NCBI GenBank assembly: GCA_964030785.1
Contig: OZ034974.1
Location: 46,195,003-46,259,002, forward strand
Length of the DNA stretch: 64,000 nucleotides
Reading direction: 5' to 3'
From: Siderastrea siderea
Taxonomy: Eukaryota > Cnidaria > Anthozoa > Scleractinia > Rhizangiidae
Position 1 is the first letter of the stretch, and the number at the start of each line of letters is the position of its first letter. Below, piece by piece: positions 11,598-23,224 of this stretch. The notes below the pieces were generated by a model, which saw only the letters and a list, made by a program, of their open reading frames with translations, made no database searches and had not been told where the DNA came from. Made by a program: the position numbers and the translations under genes.

Positions 11598-13340
11598 AAA
11601 GAAGTCAATAAATTACTGAAAAATGTCACTCGTGCGGTTAATGGCGTTGTATCGCAAACTTTGACGAATCCTACTACTTTACTGATTGTAGGTAAATTAC
11701 AAGTCTCTCGTGTATCGTGAAGTTTTTTTTTGCGAATGAGTAAAGAGCCTGTTTCAAGCGTGTACACTGTGAAACGTAAAGTGAAAACGCTTTTTCACGG
11801 TGAAGCAGCCAGGCAAAATTTCTTTTTCGTCGATCGGGGAATAAAAGATAGACCGACTGATTCAGTCCTGAATAATTTGAGGAATACGCGCTGCAATTCT
11901 TTGGAAACAATAGCGTATTACTGTAATATAAATAGGCTGAAATCTGACACAAACTCCGATAATAAAATAATGCTCTGTTTATTTTGGGTGTTTGAATCAG
12001 CCAAAATATCCTTCATGCACTGCTTAACTGACTTGATACATCGTTGGGCACATGTTTGGGCTGCATTACCCCACGCTCGTTTACTGAGCGCTAATAATCA
12101 CAAATTCCCATTGAAACTGGAGTAAAAATGGCTGAGGGTAAAGGCCCAAAGGTGATTTAATCAAAAGGTGAACTGAATTTATCATTAAAAAATCTTTGAA
12201 TCTAGAAAAATATTCCGCCCAGTAAAGGCGAAGGCACAAAAATGCCAACCAAAATTACCTGGGCTGCAACAAAGCAGACACCAAGGAGGAGGAGGAGGCG
12301 GAGGAGGAGGCGGAGGAAAGGAGGTTGGGTTCGAATAGGAAGTAGCACCCGGTTGACCTAAGCAAAAAGTGGGGGGGGGGGGGGGGGGTTGGGTATTACA
12401 TTGTAATCTTTACACCCACAGCCCAGGCCTGCCAAGTGTCTTGTATGGTTACATAAGAATCATCATTTAACAATTATTCGAATAATTGTTTTAGTAGAAT
12501 TTTGGGATGTGGACATCAAAAAGTAAAGGAAAACGACCTAAAACTTGACAAACAACACACGAAAAAAAGTAACTTAGCTTAGCAGTCGCGCCTTCCAAAT
12601 GTTATATTCACCGGATAGAGTGGTGAATATGGCATTAAAATTATACTAATACCAGGCGGCCATAATCGGGGCTCCTACTAATACCTAATAATCAACACGC
12701 ATGCTGCTCGTGATCATAATAATCGCTCGAAATCGCAATATAATAGAATAATGAAAAGGGACGAAAACAAAAAGTCTATATATTCGCCAGCAAATATTTA
12801 ATTTTATATTTTTGATGATGTATAAAATTTACCTTCACGCTAAATTCTAATTTACACAATTTCATTTATGCTTTACAGTTGCACATTAACCTAGTTTGGA
12901 TGTTGATGTCACATTTTTATTTATATTTGGTCTTTTGGCGGGTTGCTACGTGGATGAATAAAAGCATACAAGAATAACAGCTGGCTTTTACATACAAAAA
13001 AAGCGACGTTGTGGGAAATTAAAACTAGAATAATAGGCAAAATTTTGAGAATAATTTTTGAAGCCCATTGTGAAAGTAAACATGTGCACAAAATATGGCC
13101 AGTTTCAAATCTAATGTTTGACGAATATAGAACGGAGAAAAGTATCACTGTAAAATTTTTAGCAATTTTGATTTAAAAAAAACACTTGTTTTAACAGTTT
13201 CGTGCGAGCGTTTTAAATCAGTTACAAAACGTAGAACTTGGCGGTAAATATTAATCCTTTCAGGAATAATAACAATTGTGTTTGGCGTAGAATTAGTTCG
13301 GCATAATACATCGATGACTACTAATTGCTTCTTCCTAATG
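11598..13340. other. Intergenic DNA without recognisable genes
   Basis: A 131-codon open frame at 11730-12125 has no recognisable domain and no homologue elsewhere in the window, so I do not call it. The stretch includes a (GGA)n purine tract (12277-12322) and a G-run (12371-12389). Confidence 0.4.
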
Positions 13341-13390
13341 CAAAGTTCACTTTCATCGCTGGCAATTTAGGATCGTTACTAACTATTAAG
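13341..13390 (+). other. Putative 5' non-coding exon of GPCR1
   Basis: The segment CAAAGTTCACTTTCATCGC, ending in a strong donor (TTAAG|GTAAGTT at 13390/13391), recurs ahead of GPCR2 (donor at 18450) and GPCR3 (donor at 29710). A conserved exon-like block with a conserved donor upstream of each receptor suggests a shared untranslated first exon spliced to the intronless coding exon. The acceptor for GPCR1 is not clear. Confidence 0.4.
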
Positions 13391-13850
13391 GTAAGTTAAA
13401 ACTTGCTTTATGAAAGTTTGTTGACTTAAAGTAAATTTCATTGATGATTTTAAGAAAAAAGCAACATTTTTGTGAATAGTTATCCGTAAAAACGGCGGTA
13501 CCCTACGGATTGTTTCGGCGAAGTATCAGGTCAGGAGGTCTTATCGTCACCTCAGAAATGCGGCTTTAATTTGATGAAAAACTTGAGTTTTCTTAAGTAA
13601 AATGTCGACTTAAATTCAGTCCGTAACGTGGGAAAAGTGATGCTTGTTATTTTTGGTGGGAAAGAAATGTCGTTTAGATTGCAAATTTTTTTTGGTTTTC
13701 AGCTAATGAATTTGACCAAACCAAATGAGGCTAGCTGTTACAAAATAAAATCCCTGTAAAAAACGTGGTAAAAACGATCTCGGGAAACAGAAATGACTCT
13801 TGAAAGGTTTCTCTTAAATTTTCTTGCAGGTTGAATTGCTTCTCATATAC

Positions 13851-14280
13851 CGTATTTACTCGAGTAAACGCTGCGGCGCTCTTTAAATTTTTTAGTTTTT
13901 CAGATGCGGCGCTTATTCGGGGGCGGCGCTTATTTGAGGGCGGCGCCCTTTAAAAATCATAATATTGGTGAACGATAACAAGCAAATGTTAGCAAAGAAA
14001 AATCATGAAATGTACCCACTTCCGAGCTGAAAAACATGATAATAAAGGAGAATAAATTCGGAGGCTGGTTTAGATTGACTTGTACCGTACTTGTTTATTA
14101 GTTTGGCTCCTCCAACATTGATTCAGTATGATGTTGCTTCGATTAGGCGCCGCAAAATTGTTGTGAATGAATGCGGGGCTTATTCGAGGGTGGCGCTCTT
14201 TAATATTTTCGCTTTCATATGCGGCGCTTAATTGAGGGCGGCGTTTAATCGGGGGGCGCTTAATCGAGTAAATACGGTAA
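13851..14280. mobile_element. MITE with ACCGTATTTACTCG ends
   Basis: The left end TACCGTATTTACTCGAGTAA pairs with the right end TTAATCGAGTAAATACGGTA. Between them GC-rich repeats of the type GGCGGCGCTTATTCG alternate on both arms. The minus strand shows an open frame that is only the translation of the repeat. A related remnant is at 22935-23056. Confidence 0.75.
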
Positions 14281-16165
14281 CTGTCAAAACCCAAGAAGAT
14301 TTTCTCACGCACAATTAGTAGCTTTCATTAATTTGAATGCTCACACGAACTTAACGATTTCATCCCAAGACTCAAAAGGCAGAATAGTATAAAGCATGGC
14401 AAACATTACCACAATTAGAAAAAAGAAATGCTGTAGTAAAACAACTGCCATTTGAATAATGACACTCAATAATTTCAGCCACCCACTAAAAAGCTAGAAT
14501 CTACAGTAAAATCAACATACACGTAGACAACTTCCCAGGAAATTTCTGCTCAGTCATCAAAGGCACCCAACGAGAAACGTTTGGCAAAATACATAAAATG
14601 GCATTTTCTGGTTTCTTAAAGATTGTTTTAGAGCTTTTCAAACGTATATTTGTGTAATATGGGTTAATCTGTTGGTCATTTTATGCTGAAAACTTAAGGC
14701 GCAGAAGATTTTAGGAAACGGAATCCTATCCGCTGAATTTCCGAGCTGCTAATGTCTGGCCGAAAATGCTAGGTGACTTTATTTTGCCCTCTAAAGGACA
14801 TATTTGTCCCTCCAAAAGTAATAGGAAGTAATCAGTCACCTTTTTACGAAAGTCTGAGGCGCTGTTTCGCCAAAGAAATCTCTAGTTTTCGACCAGTTTT
14901 CACTGCAATTGAATCTGAAAATCCCAGGCGTTTTAGGTCTGCCGCCGATTTCATTTAAATTAATAAATACGTCCTGAAATCGTTTTTCAAGCAAGGTTTT
15001 GTGCACTTTTTAGTGTAACTGATATCTGAACAAGGGATTTCTAAACACTGTTCCTTTATTCCTATGTCGGACTCAGTTCATAATTGAGTGACAGCCTAAA
15101 CGTTCTCCCTTTCAAATGTATCTTTTTTTAAATCTTTTTCGAAAACCAACGAACACTTCATTCTTTTTCCTCATGATCAACGGCCGTCCTGTACACTAGA
15201 GGACTATAGCCGCTAAAAATTCATAACGTTTAATCTAATGCAAGAGCCAATTGGTTTTGAAAGTGGTATAAAATCAATTTTGCCTCACCACCAAATAAAA
15301 TTACTTTATAAAAATAATCCTAGTGTAAATTATTAGGAATCATTTGGAGGGAACCATTAAAAGAGTGGATACCATTTATAGATTTACCTGTCTAATGTAT
15401 GTTTTATTTTAGGGTGGGCGTGTTTGATAAACTGTAAATTTGGTTTCGTCTGGCCATGGACTCGAAATTAAAACTCAAACAGTTCAAACTGTTTCAGTTC
15501 TTTACAGTTCAAATCGAGGTTTTTTCTTTTTCCTTATTTAAACATTAACGTAATCTCTAGCATAGGTTGCCTACGAGCCACGGTAAAGTCCTGAAAAATA
15601 GTTAATTCAAAGTTAAATTTTTATTAAACTCAACTAAGAAACTGCTAAAAGCCAAAAAAAAAAAACCCTGATGCATTTTTGAAATAGGACTTGAAAACAA
15701 GGGTCTTTGGATCTCCGAGAAAAAGGTGTCCAAGGAAAAAGGGAAAACGTTTTTTTTTGTGTGTTTCGACATACAAGTGAGGTCAAAAAAACCCCACATT
15801 TTCAGGAGAAACAATTAAAGCACCTTGTTAAAACATTAAACCTGCTTTCGTTTTTGTAATAAAAAACACGGGAAGAAAAAGCCACTCCGGCCTTCGACAT
15901 TGAATAATACAGCAACATCATTCTTGAATGTAATTAACGCTCTCTTTTATCAAATATCTCAGCAGCTCGTTGAACTAGAGGAAGCTATCAGAAGTGAAAA
16001 AGAAGCATTTCTTCTTCCAAAAGACAAAAAACACACCTTCGTTAGGAAGCTTTTGTGCTGCAGAACACAGACACACTTTTTAAGGAATCTACATTGGTGA
16101 GTCCCTCTATAGGTCCACGAACCAAGATCATACGTAAATTCTTACCACGAGATGGTTTTGAGACC
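14281..16165. other. GPCR1 upstream region
   Basis: This is AT-rich DNA between the presumed GPCR1 first exon and its coding exon. A 66-codon open frame at 15900-16100 has no recognisable domain and probably reflects 5' UTR or intron. I see no other gene. Confidence 0.4.
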
Positions 16166-17308
16166 ATGAATGACTCAAAATCAACGGCGGAATCTTCTCC
16201 CAGGAACCATAATACGTACAACTGTAGCTATGTACCCACCGACTTCTCATGGAGCAACAATGACATTGTAAGTCCAATAGCTACATATGCGGTCACGTCT
16301 CTTGCGTGCCCTTTTACAATCGGGCTAAACACGCTGATTATTGTAGTGGTGGCAACTAAGAAAACTCTACAAACCAATACTAACATTTTGTTAAGCAGCA
16401 TGGCTGCCGCAGATCTTTTGGTTGGCGTTGTCGTTCAGCCTCTCGCAATTGTAAGTGGCGCATTTTTCTTCCGAGGATACGGAGAGTCTGGGATTCACTG
16501 CACGCTGGACGTAATTAACTTGGTTTTTCTGTGTGGAGGTTTCACATGTTCCATTTTTCATCTGACGGCCATCGCTTGGCAGCGACAAGCAAGAATGAGC
16601 CTTCATCTGATTAACAATGCAGCAAGCATATCAAGAAGACACATAAAAATGTTGATAATTGCATCATGGGTGACAGCGCTTATCTGCACTATCCCAGCGG
16701 TTATGATTACAACAGGAGAGAAACTCGTATATATTACGTACTTATTTACTTCCGCATTTGCCCTAATTGTGATCTGCTGGATTCTGATGGCATATTATTA
16801 CATCTCGATATACATGAAAACTCGCCAAATAACAATCGAACCGGCCAATCAAGCCATCACGCAAACAGCAAAGGCTAAAATGGAAAAAGGAATCGCGCGT
16901 ACTACAGGATTGCTTACTTTAACTGTGTTCCTGTTTTACACTCCAACTTTTCTGTTTCCGTTGTGTTATGTTTATCCCATTTTTTGTGAAAGTTCTTATA
17001 TGCTCTGGGCAATGACTCTGGTGCAATTAAACTCTCTTGCAAACCCAATTCTTTATTGCTACAGGAATCGACAACTTAGAAAAGCTACTCTTGAACTGCT
17101 AGGAATAGAAACCTGGGTAATGCCATTCGCTGTACCGCTTATTGGAATGAGAAATAGACTTCAGCCAAATAACATGCCATTACAAGAAATGCAAAAGCCA
17201 GCCTTACTACAAGGATTACGTGTAAGAGAGAGGTCAAAGTCCTGGAGCCCAAATAACTTCAACAATGTTCGTTTAGCAGCTCAGAGGCGTCAGTCCACAG
17301 AATTCTGA
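16166..17308 (+). CDS. GPCR1: class A (rhodopsin-like) G protein-coupled receptor
   Basis: This is a single-exon seven-helix receptor of 380 aa. The reading frame is open from 16055, but I chose the ATG at 16166 because its context (GACCATGAATGACTC) and first residues MNDS match the starts of GPCR2 and GPCR3. N-glycosylation sites occur near residues 2 and 19. Helix landmarks are N55 (1.50), D83 (2.50, in MAAADLLVG), C112 (3.25), the DRY site as QRQ (139-141), FYTP instead of CWxP (257-260), and NPILY (293-297), followed by an amphipathic helix 8 (RNRQLRKATLELL). There is no obvious ECL2 cysteine to pair with C112. The C-tail ends with basic, serine-containing sequence. The ligand is unknown. 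Helix features vaguely recall amine/adenosine/melanocortin-like cnidarian receptors, and no closer assignment is justified. It is intact and is the parent of the fragment at 27278-27686. Confidence 0.88.
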   Translation: MNDSKSTAESSPRNHNTYNCSYVPTDFSWSNNDIVSPIATYAVTSLACPFTIGLNTLIIVVVATKKTLQTNTNILLSSMAAADLLVGVVVQPLAIVSGAFFFRGYGESGIHCTLDVINLVFLCGGFTCSIFHLTAIAWQRQARMSLHLINNAASISRRHIKMLIIASWVTALICTIPAVMITTGEKLVYITYLFTSAFALIVICWILMAYYYISIYMKTRQITIEPANQAITQTAKAKMEKGIARTTGLLTLTVFLFYTPTFLFPLCYVYPIFCESSYMLWAMTLVQLNSLANPILYCYRNRQLRKATLELLGIETWVMPFAVPLIGMRNRLQPNNMPLQEMQKPALLQGLRVRERSKSWSPNNFNNVRLAAQRRQSTEF

Positions 17309-18364
17309 TCTGACACTTGCAGCTAGAAAAAAACCTGTTTGAAAAGACCTTTCACGCTCATGGTTTTCGACGCCCTCTTTGTTTGCTGGGACAGCTCTCA
17401 GATGTATCATTTAACTGATAGAAGCTTAGAGCGTTAGAATTACGACGCTAGCCTAAATTGCCATTAAACATTTTCCCATGCCGCTAGTCATTTAGAGGTG
17501 TTTCTCGTACTGGCACACTCCCATTAGAAGGAAGTTGAGGAAGTTTTAAATTTTTTTTTTATGGGAGTTATAACGTGAATGTGTTGGCTATATTAAAAAA
17601 TGATTACAGGACAAATGCGTTTTTAACTTCGAGCTGAGTTATAGCGGTTCTAACTTCACCAAAATCCCGCGTACGTTTGCCGCTGATTTAAGCCGTCAGT
17701 TTTTCCCCGAACCAAGATGGCGGAGGAACCCGTGGAAAATTCTATGTGTTAGAACTGTTGTCATGTCAAAACCAGCCAGCCTCGATCCTAAGCCTTCATA
17801 CGCTGTCGCCACATTCTATTTTGCGCAGCCGCTTAACTACGCAGTTAGCGCAACACTCGCACACGCGCCTGAACATCGGTTTACGACGCACAGGCTAAGG
17901 GGCTCTATTTATTTTTTTTCATTTCCACAACTATGTAAGTAATAATGTATAATGTAAGAGAAATAAAGTGTGTTGTTTTCAAAATTTGCTTTATAACTTT
18001 GAAATACCGGTAGCAGTTTTGTTTGGACTATGTGGTCTCTCAACCTTCTTCTGAGTGCGTAAATTAGTAAGCACAATACTTACTTCGCTGTACATCGTAA
18101 CGTTGCCACTTGCGCAAAGTTTTTGATTACTTTTGACATCTTTTTAACAACTTGTTGTGCCTTACGTGTCTACTAGCAGGAACTTAAAAGACCGTGAGAG
18201 AAAGAATTGTTGCAGGAGGGGCTGTCAAGTTTCACGTTTGTGCGCGCGACTCTTCCTTTCATAGTTGTTTGATTTGGTTGGTCACTTGAAACAGAACCTG
18301 TCAAAAAAGATGTCAAAAAGCTGTCAGGAATTAATCAAAGATTTGTGCATGTGGAAACGGTACT
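17309..18364. other. GPCR1 3' flank, duplicated in unit 2
   Basis: This is non-coding sequence repeated with substitutions at about 27690-29625, interrupted there by two elements. It holds a YY1-like word CCAAGATGGCGG (17712-17723), kept in the second copy at 28982-28993, and the AATAAA listed separately. Confidence 0.5.
17962..17967 (+). terminator. Polyadenylation signal AATAAA (GPCR1 3' UTR candidate)
   Basis: AATAAA is followed by GTGTGTTGTTTTC, a GT-rich downstream element. The same hexamer and GT-rich context are kept in the duplicated copy at 29217-29222. It is about 650 nt after the GPCR1 stop. Confidence 0.45.
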
Positions 18365-18450
18365 GCGCTTAATGCTATAGAGTGCTATTTCGTCCAAAGT
18401 TCGCTTTCATCGCCAGCAGAGCTGAGGATAGAAACTTGAACGTCGGTTAG
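18365..18450 (+). other. Putative 5' non-coding exon of GPCR2
   Basis: This is the best-preserved version of the exon-like block also seen at 13341-13390 and 29625-29710. It ends CGGTTAG|GTAAGTT. A plausible acceptor (CTGGCACAG at 20520-20528) lies 156 nt before the GPCR2 start codon and is kept before GPCR3 as CTGTTACAG. No ATG-led frame is conserved in the block, so it is read as untranslated. Confidence 0.45.
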
Positions 18451-20105
18451 GTAAGTTTACTTTCTCATAATGTACATTTATTGATTCCCCAATGCCGTTT
18501 ATTTGCAGGTGGCTTGGTATTCGCAAAAATCGTGAAAACTTGGCCGCTGAAGTTTATTTTTTCAATGTTTCGTCCAAAAATTTTGGCAATATTCGATGAG
18601 TCGCTTATAAAAAGGAACTGAAGTAAAGAGCTTCTACTGTCCAAAAATACAGAGGATATTCATTTTCTTAAACCTTATAATATTTGACGAAAAGCACAAA
18701 CAAGGAAAATAAAAAAAGAAAAAACATGTGAGGAGGAAAATAAATTTCATGGGATAAAAGTTGATTGTTTATGGGTGATGTTGCTGAAAAAAGGCAACAG
18801 CATCAGTTTTTAAACAGAGGATTCTACAGTTAAAGTAAGACATCTGGAAATGGTCCCCAGAACGATCGAAACTTGCTTAAGGGAATGTTCTCAAAGCTGT
18901 AATGAGTTTCCTGAATTCAACTAGGGTATAAGAAAGTACATTTTCTGGCAAATCAGCGATTGATTTTTATAGCCCGAAAATTACTTTAGCATGCAACGCC
19001 ACCACCGTCTTAACGGAATCCGGCGGAAAGCGGCACCATTCGCTCACCCGGTTAGTACTGGCCACATCGTTGTTGAGACCATACACTTAATTTTAGTCCG
19101 ACCAAAAACTGTTCACCTATCGATTATTGAGTAAAATGTACTCTTCAATCGCTCTTTTTTCTCTGAGTACATTTTAAAACCGTGAAAAAAAAATTATCTC
19201 AGATTTATGGGCCCTCGCACTTGAAATACTGAGGAAACGTCAGCAGCCAGGCTAAACCTCGAGAAGACAAAACGAAAAAAAATCGGCCAAGACATTGACA
19301 AAATTTTAAGATAAAGCTAAACTGTAATCCTCACTTAAATGAGTGCTTACTGTCATCAAAACCGTTTTCATAAAAATTTTCGACGGTCGTCGGTTAGAAA
19401 ATAGTTTGTTTCTGGTGGAAATGAGCGCAAGGAAACATTTAACAACAAACGAAAATCGCGGGGAGAAAAAACGAAAAACAAACAATTTGTACGTACTTCT
19501 AATCCACTGTGTTTCAGCGCGCAGTTGAAGTTTTTCGTCGCCAGCCTTCTTTCTTTTTTCTTTTTCTTTTAATAACTATTTTGATCGTATACGCTTGTAA
19601 GTCTTGGTGTATGTCACACCCTCAAAAGGCTTTTTTCTTGACTTAAATTTCATTTAAATTCAACAACAAGCGAAAAGCCATTTATGAATTGGGGTCTTTA
19701 AATCGTCGAAAAAGGTCCTCCATAGACTAAATAGTACTTCTAATTACATAATCATGTGAAATGCGAATGAAGCCTACAACCGGATTTTGATATGAAAAAA
19801 AAGCACCTCGTTTAAAACAATAGTTCACGGCTTACCTGGACGTGTCTTCCGCTTCAACTAATGAAGGCATTTTTATAACCAGGAGAACCACAGGAAAAAT
19901 GGCGATCTTTTGTAAATCCTCTAACAAAAGAGATTTGATGAGAAACGCCTTGTCAACATCTATATGATCTTCTGGAAGAGAGACTGAATTTTAGCTATCG
20001 GTTATTGATTGGTTGTTTTACAGGATCTTTAAAATTCTATTTAAAATCGAATTTTAGATTAAGACCGCAAAGTACAAAAATATATAAAAACGACGTGATC
20101 TGCGG
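18451..20105. other. GPCR2 5' intron / upstream DNA
   Basis: This is non-coding and matches 29711-31279 of unit 2 almost end to end. In unit 2 the match is then broken by the 2.3-kb element. No gene was seen. Confidence 0.45.
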
Positions 20106-20153
20106 AAATACAAATGAAATAAAGACGTTCACATCTTTATTTCATTTGTATTT
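20106..20153. repeat. 48-bp near-perfect palindrome upstream of GPCR2
   Basis: The left arm (20106-20128, beginning AAATACAAATGAAATAAAG) and the right arm (20131-20153) are complementary except for one base, with a 2-nt centre. The copy at 33687-33734 is a perfect palindrome. It could form a cruciform in DNA or a long hairpin in RNA. It lies about 530 nt before each GPCR-B start codon. Confidence 0.85.
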
Positions 20154-20684
20154 TATTTAAGTTCACATCTTTATTTCACAAAGTACAAAAGCAAAACCGT
20201 CTAAAATGCGGTTTAAAAAACACTTCGATTTCGTAAATGTTTAATGTCAATTCATTTTTATCAGTTTGTTATTTCATATGCCTGTAAATTCCCCCCACCC
20301 TCCCCCCCCCAAAAAAGATTATCTGTATCTCCGCTAGACTTCGAGCGGTCGCTCCTCCTTCATCTCTAGTGGAACAAGAATAAGACGCAAGCGCGCGGAA
20401 ACGCGCGCGGAAGCCGACTTTCGGGCGAGTTAACGTGTTCTTCTCACTTGTCTACGCCTGAGCGGAAGGAGGGGCTACTTGTAGTGATTATCTCCGCATG
20501 CTAATGAAATATTCTTAATCCTGGCACAGCAATCAACAAGCACTCCCTGGATGTGAAGTCAGATGTACGCCAAGAAAGTTAAAGCTCAGAGAAGGCCTTT
20601 TTCCAAGAGTCAATTTGGTGAAAGAAAAGGTCCACGGAAGTGTGATTATACTGTAAATTTTGATAACCAGAGTCGACCAGGACC

Positions 20685-21809
20685 ATGAATGACTCTTCTC
20701 CAGAAAACCAGATTACGTACGATTGCCATTACTTAATGCCCGAATTCTCTTTTCAAAACAGCGACACTGTAAGTCCAATAGCTGCATATGCGGTCACGTG
20801 TCTTGCATGCCCTTTTACAATCGTCCTAAACACGCTGATTATTGTGGTAGTTGCGAAAAACATAACGCTACAAAGCAACACTAACATTTTGTTCAGCAGC
20901 ATGGCTGCAGCAGATCTTTTGGTTGGAGTTGTCGTCCAGCCTCTCACTATTCTAAGTGGCGCAATCTTCTTCCGGGACCATAGCGAGTCTGGAATTTATT
21001 GCATATTAGACGCAATTACCATAGTTATTTCAACCGGAACTAGCATGTGTTCAATTTTTCATCTAACGGCCATCGCTTGGCAGCGACACGCAATCATCAA
21101 TCTTAATCTCATCAACAACCAAGCAACAATATCAAGAAGACGCATAAAAATTTTGGCCTCCCTCTCATGGATGTCGGCTGTTATCTCGTCTATCCCGTCG
21201 GCGATGATTCTGAATGCTTTGAATTTCAAGAACGCTACATACTTGGACACCCTTGTCTTTTTGCTTGTTGTGATCTGCTGGATCCTCATCGCATATTATT
21301 ACATCTCGATATACATCAAAACCCGCAAAATAAAAATCGAGCCAGCTAATCAAAACATCACGCAAATAGCGAAGGTTAAAATGGAAAAAGGAATTGCACA
21401 TACAACAGGATTGCTCACATTGGTGGTTTTTCTATGTTACGCTCCAAATCTCATATTCCCCTTGTGTTATCTTTCTTCCGCTTTCTGTGGGAGTTCTTAT
21501 TTGCTCTGGGGACTAACCCTTACGCAGTTAAACTCTCTTGCAAACCCAGTTCTTTATTGTTACAGGAACCGACAACTAAGAAAAGCTACCCTTGAGCTGC
21601 TAGGAATAGAAACATGGGAAATACCACTGAATTTTCTACATGGAAGAATAGATAGAGTTCAGCCAAATAACATGCCATTGCGAGATCCACAACTAGCACT
21701 AGCCTTACCACAAGGAGAACGAGCAAGAGAAAGGTCTAAGTCATGGAGCCCAAATAACTTCAACAATATTCGTTTAGCTGTCCATAAGCGTCAATTTGCA
21801 GAAACGTGA
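20685..21809 (+). CDS. GPCR2: class A (rhodopsin-like) G protein-coupled receptor
   Basis: This is an intact single-exon receptor of 374 aa, a paralogue of GPCR1 and closest to GPCR3. The start ATG sits in CAGGACCATGAATGACTC. Landmarks are an N-terminal glycosylation site at N2, N49 (1.50), D77 (2.50), C106 (3.25), QRH at the DRY position (133-135), W162 (4.50), C-Y-A-P instead of C-W-x-P (251-254), and NPVLY (287-291). Helix 5 lacks the usual proline. The third intracellular loop is short and basic, and the tail holds RERSKSWSPNN, shared with GPCR1, a possible phosphorylation patch. A 5' UTR of about 156 nt follows the likely acceptor at 20528. The ligand is unknown. It is part of duplication unit 1, upstream of the convergent phosphodiesterase pseudogene. 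Confidence 0.9.
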   Translation: MNDSSPENQITYDCHYLMPEFSFQNSDTVSPIAAYAVTCLACPFTIVLNTLIIVVVAKNITLQSNTNILFSSMAAADLLVGVVVQPLTILSGAIFFRDHSESGIYCILDAITIVISTGTSMCSIFHLTAIAWQRHAIINLNLINNQATISRRRIKILASLSWMSAVISSIPSAMILNALNFKNATYLDTLVFLLVVICWILIAYYYISIYIKTRKIKIEPANQNITQIAKVKMEKGIAHTTGLLTLVVFLCYAPNLIFPLCYLSSAFCGSSYLLWGLTLTQLNSLANPVLYCYRNRQLRKATLELLGIETWEIPLNFLHGRIDRVQPNNMPLRDPQLALALPQGERARERSKSWSPNNFNNIRLAVHKRQFAET

Positions 21810-23224
21810 CTCAAAAACTGACAGCTAGAACAAAAGCTAGCCTGTTTGAGCTTTCAAATCGCACCTGTAGGAAACTCTGCAATCTTATGGCAATTTCTTA
21901 GAGAATTGTTGCAATTAAATCGTTACTTATTATTTGGGTAATAATAAAAGTAGCATCCTTGGGGGACTCCAAGGGAGCTACTTGGGGTCCCCCAAGTAGC
22001 TTCCTTGTTTGCGTCGCATACGCATTTCTTCCGCCGCTGTGCAACATTTCTTAAACACAACTGTTATATCTCACCATCGGGAAATTGCTTCCAAATTGTC
22101 CACTTCTGAACGCAAGTTAAATCATCATCATCATCGCCATTTTCCATGTGTCCCCAAGTGGGGAATTGGGCCGTAAAGCCGGCGAAAAATTGCAAATTAA
22201 AAGGGCCTCAGTTGGGACATCTGTACATCGTGTTACGTTCTAGGCAACTCATCCTTGTACTTTGTTTCTTACCCGTGTTGGGTTTCATGAAAGAGTATAT
22301 ATATTTAATTGAGACATGACATGAATGTTACACTTTGGACTACATGTCATGAAGAGTTTGCTGGGCCACCATATCAGAGTGATACTCTACCTTAAGTTAT
22401 GACCACCGGGTTTATTACGGCAACTTAAGCTAACTTATATTTCCCACGCCCAAACCAAAAACAAATTCTGTTAGCTCGATCACCAAGTTAATAAGACAAG
22501 CCTTTTGTATGTTCGTATTCATGTAATTGCACTGTATTTCCAGTGCTTGAGTCAGCGATTGTCGATTTCCTTCAAGCGCAAAAACCTAAAACTGAAGAAG
22601 TAACAGAATGAGTCCCTGTGGACCGCAAATACAAAAAATGAGTAAGTCAAGACAACGTTGCCATAATCTATCCCGAGGCGTGCTCTCCAATATTGAAAAG
22701 AAAAAAGTTGGTTCGCGCGGTTCGACATAGGCGGGAAACGTAGTCAGGCAAAATTGTTGCATAATTATAACAATATTTTAACTTGGTGATCCAGCGATTT
22801 TGACTTTTTTGCTATTGTTTGTAACGTGTGATTTTTCGCTTTTGTTTTGAGAATGAAAGCATCGCAATTAGTAACTTATGGAAGCAAATTTTTGTAATTA
22901 CAACGAACGTGGTCAACAAAATTTCCCGTAATTCTGGGTGCGTCTTATAACAGGGTATTTAGGTGAAATTTTCATTTTGCTTACTTGTCAAAATCGTCTT
23001 TGAAAGTTTAGGGTGCGTCTTATAACCGAGTGCGCCTTATAAGTGAATAAATACGGTATGTTGCTATGGAGGTTCAATTTGGTCGAAGAATAAATCCCTT
23101 GTGCGCTATATATTTTGAATTTTTAAGAACTGGCACACATTTGGCGTGAAAACCACTTTTAGCATTTAACTGGCCTAACATTCTCCCGTCAAAATGAATT
23201 GGCTCTGCCACGAGCAATCACATT
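21810..23224. other. GPCR2-phosphodiesterase intergenic region
   Basis: This matches 35390-36433 of unit 2. Unit 1 has an extra segment of roughly 65 bp near 22120-22185 (CAT triplets, then CCGGCG) that unit 2 lacks, and a hairpin-like GGGGGACTCCAAGGGAGC/GGGGTCCCCC stretch near 21960-22000. No conserved reading frame was found. Confidence 0.45.
22935..23056. mobile_element. MITE remnant (ATACGGTAT end)
   Basis: The right end AGTGAATAAATACGGTAT with repeated GGGTGCGTCTTATAA words resembles the ends of the element at 13851-14280. It is absent from the matching place in unit 2 (after about 36254), so it inserted after the duplication or was lost there. Confidence 0.5.

Noticed and set aside
11730..12125. 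131-codon open frame
   Set aside because: No recognised domain, no homologue in the window and no splice or promoter context.
14070..14312. 80-codon minus-strand frame
   Set aside because: It lies across the GC-rich right end of the MITE at 13851-14280, so it is repeat translation.
16055..16165. N-terminal extension of GPCR1 (37 codons before MNDS)
   Set aside because: It is not hydrophobic, is absent from GPCR2 and GPCR3, and the MNDS start has the shared ATG context.
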